Assembly: GCA_003313425.1 (NCBI GenBank)
Contig: NHZP01000029.1
Span: 186,001-250,000 of the forward strand
Direction of reading: 5' to 3'
From: Pseudopyrenochaeta lycopersici
Lineage: Eukaryota > Ascomycota > Dothideomycetes > Pleosporales > Pseudopyrenochaetaceae
DNA length: 64,000 nucleotides
Of the stretch, positions 58,033-64,000 are shown piece by piece. The notes beneath the pieces were generated by a model that saw only the letters and a list, made by a program, of their open reading frames with translations, ran no database searches and was not told where the DNA came from. Position 1 is the stretch's first letter. Every line of letters starts with the position of its first letter. A program made the translations under genes and the position numbers.

Positions 58033-60522
58033 TTCATAAAGCTGTGAGTATTATATACCTGGCGTAAGATAGTCGCTTCTATTGTCTCATAATTATTAGC
58101 TCATATACTGCACGTTGTCTCCTGCAAGGTAAAGTTGCAAGGTTGTCGACGAAGTGATGAAGAAAGGTTCATTGGCCGGACAACAAAGCCGTCTACCATT
58201 TTCTTTTAGTCCCCTTTCACGTTTGTTTTTTCTTTCAATATAGGATGTAATATGAAAACCTCATTTACCACGCATGGCCTGACCGCCTTATGAACAAACC
58301 TGTTGACCATGACCGAAGCTATTAAGTTCACCGTCTCCACGAAACTTCGAATAGTTGAAACTTTCGCCTTCCTAGGATCTGTAATTGGTTCTATCTCGTC
58401 CTCTTCACTACTGCATTCAACTGATTGTCATTCATCCGATACCCCGCAGTATCATCCGAAAGGTTCTCACTACAACCCTTAGACTCAACTTTCAGTGTCT
58501 TTATGCATGTTGGGAAGGATATTCACACCGATCGTCCGCTAGGAGGCGTCTTCGTATGTCGTACAGGATGCAGGGAAGCTCGTGGGTGGCTAGAATAATG
58601 CACTTGCGTGCCGTTCAACGGCTGAGAGCCACGAGGTCAGGCTTGTGGCACGAGGTGCAGATTGCATGCTTTGCAGCATATCGAGATAACACGGACGCAT
58701 AAAGTGTTGATCTTGAGTCAACATCGCTGCGGATTGGCACACTTATTGCAGTAGGGCTGCCCTATTCGACGTCACATGCAGGAAGGAGCACCCTTTTGGG
58801 GACTCGATGCGAGTCTCCCATAGAGTTCCCTCTACCCGGGAAGTATCACACAACGCCTGCCTTCGCCTTGAGAACAGGTGACGCCTAAAAATTATTTCCA
58901 CTATTCCCATTGGTGGACAACCCCCCTGATTAGGCCTGTGAAACAGCAGCTAGCCGTGCTCTCACCCGCCACAAGAGCGCCAATGGTCATATTCCTTTCA
59001 TTGTTGACTCCCTTCTCACAATGTAACCGAAGCGTGTATCCTAACCTGTCAATCGCACAGGGCCTGTATACAAGGGAGCACGGAAGCATCGAGCCTAACT
59101 TTAAGCAAAAGCAATGCCAAACCCGCCACAGGTATTGGCAGCACGGTAAATATCAGGGATAGGCCAACTGCCTTATTCGCGAAAAGTGTTTACAAAGTTC
59201 TCGTCAACGTTTTCACCCGTCTCCCCGCCCGTCACCGATCAAGTAAGCGAAGTCCGGAAGTGGCCTGGCGAGCGGCGGAGGTGCTCTGTAGGGGGGCGAT
59301 TCTCGTCATGACTCGCGTCACCGTCCCGAGGGTAGGGCTGACACACTGGACGGCATTGCGCACCGCACGGCTCAAATTTGAGATATTGAAAAGTTTAATT
59401 GTTTCATGCATGCTCGTCCCACTCCCTAAGACAGGTCGTGGAGAATTACAAAACTAAATCGGGGAGGGAGACGAGGGTGAGTTTTGGCGAGGGGGTCGCG
59501 GGCATGAAATCTTGTTACATTTTGCCGATCGTTTGCGTTCTCGGTGTTTGCGAAATGCCAATTCTCTTTTCAACACGGATTCACTATTCACATTAGGCTC
59601 ATACTTCCGACTATTGATCATCCTCCTGAATTTCTCGACTACAAGGAGTGTGCCTCCGAGACTTAGTCCCGCATAACCCGTACGAGCAAACTATGGATTG
59701 CCCCGGATCGTTCAATAGCGAGGTTCTTCATTTACGAGGGGTCCATCCAGCTCTGCCTCGTTCCAGACTCGAACACAAGGATAAGTATCGTGCGTAAAGA
59801 TCGACTGCAAATCTCCCGCTCACGGGCGCCCGCGGGCGTCCGCGGATGGCGGCTGGCAAACCGTTTGAAGATTGATTGGGACGTGGGCTGGAACCGCGAG
59901 CGCGGTTTGTTAAGGGCAAACGACGACTATGTTCCAAAAAATCGCTTCAATGAACTCACTTTTTGATTGAATGCATGACATAGCGAACTATACTAAAAGG
60001 AACTATACATCCCCTCCCCCTCCCCAAAAAAAAGTTCGTAAATCCTACATTTCCGACTAGGTTTCAGCAGGTTCTTCCCAGCACACACCATATAGCATGG
60101 GCCGGGCACACTATTAATACGCGTCATGAAGCGGCATCACTACATCGCTTACATGGCAATTAGACGTCGGCTTGTCTCCAATGCGTTATAGCGGTCTCGG
60201 AAATTTCTACAAGGAGCCCTTGGAGTGGTCCCTATGTGGGGAGAAGGGGGGAAGGAAGGGGGGGCTTGCTGCGAAGGAACAAGTCAATCCTGATGCCTAA
60301 ATTGAGTCGTCTACTATTGTGGATCGGCTGTGTGGAAGAGAGCCTATAGTGCAGTGAATATAATACTTGAAAGCGTTAATAGAGCGGGGCGGTCGGCATA
60401 CTTACACTATTCGCATGAATGCTGTCGTTGTATGCGGAGTCATGTGGAGATTGACGGCCCCCTCTCTCAGTAAACAGCTCACTTGCACCATTGAGAGCTT
60501 TATGCGGTGAAACTGGCTTTTT

Positions 60523-60548
60523 GGGGGAGGAGGGTGGGAAGGGGAGGG
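60523..60548 (+). other. G-quadruplex-type motif
   Basis: Five runs of three to five G occur within 26 bases, separated by one to four bases, satisfying the usual G3+N1-7 pattern on the plus strand. It lies in a gene-free region. Confidence 0.55.
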
Positions 60549-61271
60549 AACGGAATGGCTATGTAGGTTTACTAGCAAAAAACGAGCTGAGGAGAGAATA
60601 AGACGGGCGGGCGGCTGTGCTGTACCACGCCGAAAAGTATTGGAAATAGGGTCCCGCTTCCTCAGCATTCGCCTCGGAGCTCAGCACTGTGATACATGTC
60701 CTGCATGTACATTGATCTCGACTCAGAATGGACTGACAGTTACATATGCAGAGTAACATCTCCTGCCGGTACAAGCGAAGGCACAAAAGCCTTTCCGTGG
60801 AGAAAGATGTCGTGGCACTCGGGAAGAGCCTTCACCCACATGTGCTGTAACATCCATGACATCGGGATAACAAGCCGCTGCCGACCGGCCAACGAAGAAT
60901 AACGCCGTGAGCTTTACTCATCCACAATTGCCAAGGTATGATCTGATTTGTACATGTGCTGTAGAGTCTGTCGTGTTGGGCAGTCTTGCTTAACACTGCA
61001 TATATGGAGAACAACGCAGTGAAACACTTTTTTTTCCCAATTCACCGCACCCCAGGAAATTGAATCCTTCGCTCGACGTACCCATGTTAGAGCTGGCAAG
61101 TCGCATAAGGTGTGGCACAGCATGAAAAGTCATGAAAACCCACCCTTGTGTGCTATAGCACATCGCTTGTTCGTCAATCGTCGCGCACCACCCGGCAAAG
61201 CCCACCTCCCCCATGCAAAGCTCACTCCGCTAACCTCTCAGTCGGCAATCCCTCACCCAAACAGGCGTCGC

Positions 61272-63632
61272 TCACTCCGGGCCCCTCCCAAGTAGAGCCC
61301 TGACGCCCCGCCTTGCAAACTCAAGCATCCCATCGCCATCAGCCTGCTGCTTTGGGACAGCATACCTGCTTTTACCACGCACCTGACCTCCAAAGCGCTC
61401 TTCATCACAAACTATCGAATCATTTGACGCGACAATGTGCCTCCAGTAAAGCTCTTCGCTGCGCTGCTGCCCCACCGCGGCGTCATTCGTGCCATCCTGG
61501 ACCATCGCCACGGGCACGTCGCTTATGCCACTAAGCGAGTACAACTGTTCCGTACTGCCTGAACCGTATGATTTTTTCTGCGCTGGGACCGATAGGTAGG
61601 ATGCTGTGCCATTTTGCCAGTTGTTTACATTTGAACCGCCAAAGGCTAGAGCGTTGAAGGATCGCGCTGGCACGCGACCATGGTCAAGTGATCGGTAGTC
61701 ATTCGGGAATGCTAAGTCTCCGAGCTGCTGAACGTACTTTCCTCGTCCCATTTTGGCCTCAATTGTGAGATTGCCGTTGGATGGAGCGTTGTATGACGAG
61801 ATGACCCACAGTGGGTACTCAAAAGTTTTAGAGTACCCAGAGGTAGCAAAGTGGGTGCCTGCTGTTGTTTGCCGCATGGTCTGATCGTTTCCTCCATTGC
61901 TAAGGGTGCCTGAGTTGGAAAATGAAAGGGACTGTTTCCAAAAGGCTGCCTTAGGGCCTGTAGAGGTGTGCAATGTAGCTTCGATACGTAGGCTCCGAGA
62001 TACTTCGATCGAGTAGTCCAGTGACTCTAATGTGCCATTAGCGCTTCGTTGTCGTGTTGATTTTAACTTGACTAATGGTGCTGAAGACGAGACTGTTGGG
62101 AGAGTGCCCGTGGTGGGGCTGGTAGTTGAGTCAAGCCAGATAAAAACTTTCCCAGTCACAACCCAGTTCGACTCGATGGCTTCGGTGAAGGTCCCATTAC
62201 CATGTCCGTCATCATCAATCCCCACGACTCGGATCTCGAATGTGTGAGGCATGTTGTCACTGAGCAAAGGTATGAATGACGTGATGTCGATTTCATCTTC
62301 CCGCAAGTCGAATGCGTCGATGCCCACGATGGGCCTCCAGAAACCAGGTACGATCCCCCCAGTAAATATGACTGGAAAAGGCCACGCTACTCCGGCCATA
62401 TATCCATCGATAAAGAGCCGAAGCTCTCTGAAAGGCGAATGACCGTATAGAATCGCGTCGTCCCCAAAGGCATTTGTATCAGAGGACAATACGTTGCCCC
62501 ACCAGAACTCTTCTGCAGCTTGACCGCAGGCGGATATCGAAAAGACAGCCTTCTTTGCATGTTGTGGCAGTACAATACTGTTCAGTGCTCTCATTTCGGG
62601 GACTATGAAAGCGCTTGGTGCATCTACGGCTGATCTTCCAGCGGAAACAGGAATGATGATATCTGCAGGCTCTATCGCTTCTTCAGTTGTGAAGAACGTC
62701 GCTGTCAAGGTAGTGTTCCAGGAGCCTGTGTAGGTGTCATCCACAAGGTTCCCAAGATCAAATATGATCTTCTGTGGCTTCTGAAACAAGGAGAGGTAGT
62801 TGCTCATATCCTTGACGTAGGTCCAGGTGATCCCATACCGGGTTGGCTCAGCAGTTGAGGTGCGGAAGATCTCAATATCGTCAAAAACTATTGGTAGGAT
62901 AGCAAGTTAGTGCATGTCGCAAAGGGGAAACCTTGTACATGAACGTTGCGTACACATGAGAGCCAGTCTATCAAATTGGCGACCTGCAGAGGTGACAGTG
63001 AAGTTGAATGCTATGCGATTAAACACGCAGTCTGGAGGACGGTAGTCGCCTGTGAAGGGCGGTCAGTGCGAACATTCTTCAAGTCTACGGTGGCTTGATG
63101 GTTGTTGGTGGGTTGCATATACATCAGAAATTGGTGCGGATTCAAGGAGTTGAAGTGGAGCTTGAGCTGTGAGTGCTCCTCACTTGCCTATAAAGGGTTT
63201 CCCGTATGAGTAGGCAAACGTGTGCACCATCAACGTTTGCTCACACTCTCCTGGTAAGCTTAGGATCGGAGGCGCAACCTGTAGACACTCAAGTGGAGAG
63301 GATTCGTTTGCGGCACGGCTTGTCAAGGAGTGACGCTTGGGAGACCGATGTGGAGGCGGTGTAAGAAATGCGAAGGTGGAATGAGAAATCGTGATTAGCA
63401 TTAGGAATACTGAAATGAGATGTAGCGATGCTTTGCTGGCCGCTGCTCGTATAGGCGATATCCGCATATCCAATCTTGCCAACCGCTCATTACGCCTCAC
63501 AGGCATGCTATTGCTCTTCCGCTCCAGATCGTACATTTTTTTGAACCCCAAGCTGCTGGTAAAGATCCTGGCTAGTAGAGCGCTGCTACGGCAAGGAACG
63601 CCGTTAACGCCGTCGTCAGAGGTATCGTGCAA
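61272..63632 (-). CDS. Peptide:N-glycosidase A-like protein
   Basis: Resembles the PNGase A family (amidases that remove N-glycans from glycopeptides, known from almond) with a membrane anchor. Exons 63632-63188, 63049-62954 and 62887-61272 on the minus strand give 718 residues. Residues about 70-90 (LHLISVFLMLITISHSTFAFL) form a signal anchor; ATGs at 63632, 63506 and 63467 are all possible starts. The conserved core is assembled across the joins: HTFAYSYGKPFIGDYRPPDC, then GRQFDRLALMFFDDIEIFRTSTAEPTRYGITW, FDLGNLVDDTYTG, and PFRELRLFIDGYMAGVAWPFPVIFTGG with WRPIVGIDAFDL. The first intron (138 nt) starts GCAAGT, not GT; the nearby GTGAGG donor would break the frame. Likely acts in the secretory pathway or outside the cell; enzymatic activity is inferred. 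Confidence 0.88.
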
Positions 63633-63807
63633 AAAAGTGCAATATTTCTACAGTGCTTGAAACGCTAGAGAAGAGACGGCTGTCGGTGTGTGTAAGTGTG
63701 CCTGCCGTCTAGGAAGAATCAGCATTGTTTGACGAATGCAACCGGAAAAATCCAGAATGTACCTCGTGAAATATGGAAGGTGCAAAACAGGATGAACGGT
63801 GAAGCAG
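63633..63807. other. Short intergenic gap
   Basis: Separates the PNGase A-like gene from the 3' end of the gene cut by the window edge. No exon is seen. Confidence 0.4.
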
Positions 63808-64000
63808 TTATTGAGATCCTTTGTGGTTGTCCCAAAACCGCCTTGTTGCGTTTCTGACGATTTCGTTGTCGCCAAAGCGTGTTCGATAGTAGTTCATAAG
63901 AGCGAACTCGTCTGAAGGGAGAATGTATGTATTTGGTTGAGCGTTTAATTTGGACCAGACTATTGCTAGTTGTTTTTCGAGGAATTGAGCAAGACGCTGG
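63808..64000 (-). CDS. Partial unidentified gene, C-terminal 64 residues
   Basis: The minus strand is open from the window edge to a TAA at 63808-63810. The 64 complete codons read LAQFLEKQLAIVWSKLN, then TYILPSDEFALMNYYRTRFG and NATRRFWDNHKGSQ. Codon use looks like coding sequence, and the segment has the alternation of charged and aromatic residues of a folded domain. I do not recognise the family. The rest lies beyond the right edge, so start, length and introns are unknown. Confidence 0.6.
   Translation of the reverse strand, partial: QRLAQFLEKQLAIVWSKLNAQPNTYILPSDEFALMNYYRTRFGDNEIVRNATRRFWDNHKGSQ

Larger units (their letters stand above)
57260..61271. other. 4-kb gene-free region with G-rich tracts
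   Basis: The longest gap in the window. Open frames here are all near or under 105 codons, without family motifs. A tRNA-like promoter signature is listed separately. Palindromic GC blocks occur at about 59820-59850 (CGCCCGCGGGCG type) and 59890-59906 (ACCGCGAGCGCGGT). G-rich purine tracts lie at about 60237-60268 and 60523-60548. Apart from these I see no transposase, reverse transcriptase or terminal repeats. Confidence 0.5.

Overview
This is eukaryotic, filamentous-ascomycete chromosomal DNA. Most genes carry short introns (typically 45-90 nt) with GT..AG borders and CTAAC/CTGAC-type branch sites, and the products are a fungal core set: Med5, Ufd2, Ndc1, Scy1-like, Ccz1, Rho1, Cyc3, mevalonate diphosphate decarboxylase and NADP-glutamate dehydrogenase. 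The flavour of the proteins suggests Dothideomycetes/Pleosporales, but that is an inference and was not searched. I reconstructed splice structures by hand. Every multi-exon model given here closes in frame, but none has been tested against transcripts.

Layout. 0.5-7 kb: a small Thr/His/Arg-rich protein, a low-complexity conserved fungal protein, and a protein that joins a fungal N-terminal helical domain and a ubiquitin-like domain to RNA polymerase II CTD-like heptads. 7.8-9.5 kb: NADP-glutamate dehydrogenase with GATA sites upstream. 10.2-11.6 kb: a seven-exon aldo-keto reductase with three GC-AG introns and two micro-exons. 13-18 kb: a conserved protein and Mediator subunit Med5. 18.4-21.2 kb: a short-chain dehydrogenase facing a probable mitochondrial malonyl-CoA:ACP transacylase. 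21.5-24.2 kb: a PHD-finger protein with a forkhead-like region. 24.9-31.1 kb: Scy1-like pseudokinase, nucleoporin Ndc1 and a Pep12-type SNARE. 31.8-36.9 kb: mevalonate diphosphate decarboxylase, cytochrome c heme lyase, an ER-type DnaJ and an Aim19-like small membrane protein. 37.2-43 kb: Ufd2 and Rho1. 45-52 kb: a probably GPI-anchored aspartic protease, Ccz1 and mitochondrial Met-tRNA formyltransferase. 52-54.6 kb: an AT-rich gap, then an F-box-like protein. 54.9 kb: an intron-containing tRNA-Asn. 55.6-57.3 kb: an EamA-type transporter. 57.3-61.3 kb: a 4-kb gene-free stretch with a possible tRNA-derived SINE head and G-rich tracts. 61.3-63.6 kb: a PNGase A-like protein. The right edge cuts an unidentified gene.

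The genes do not form an obvious pathway cluster; this is core genome. Several act in membrane traffic and protein quality control (SNARE, Ccz1, Scy1-like, DnaJ, Ufd2, PNGase A-like). The best unusual signals are the CTD-like heptads outside RPB1, the concentration of GC-AG introns in one gene, and the PHD plus forkhead-like combination. I found no CRISPR array, intact transposon, rRNA or virus-like element.
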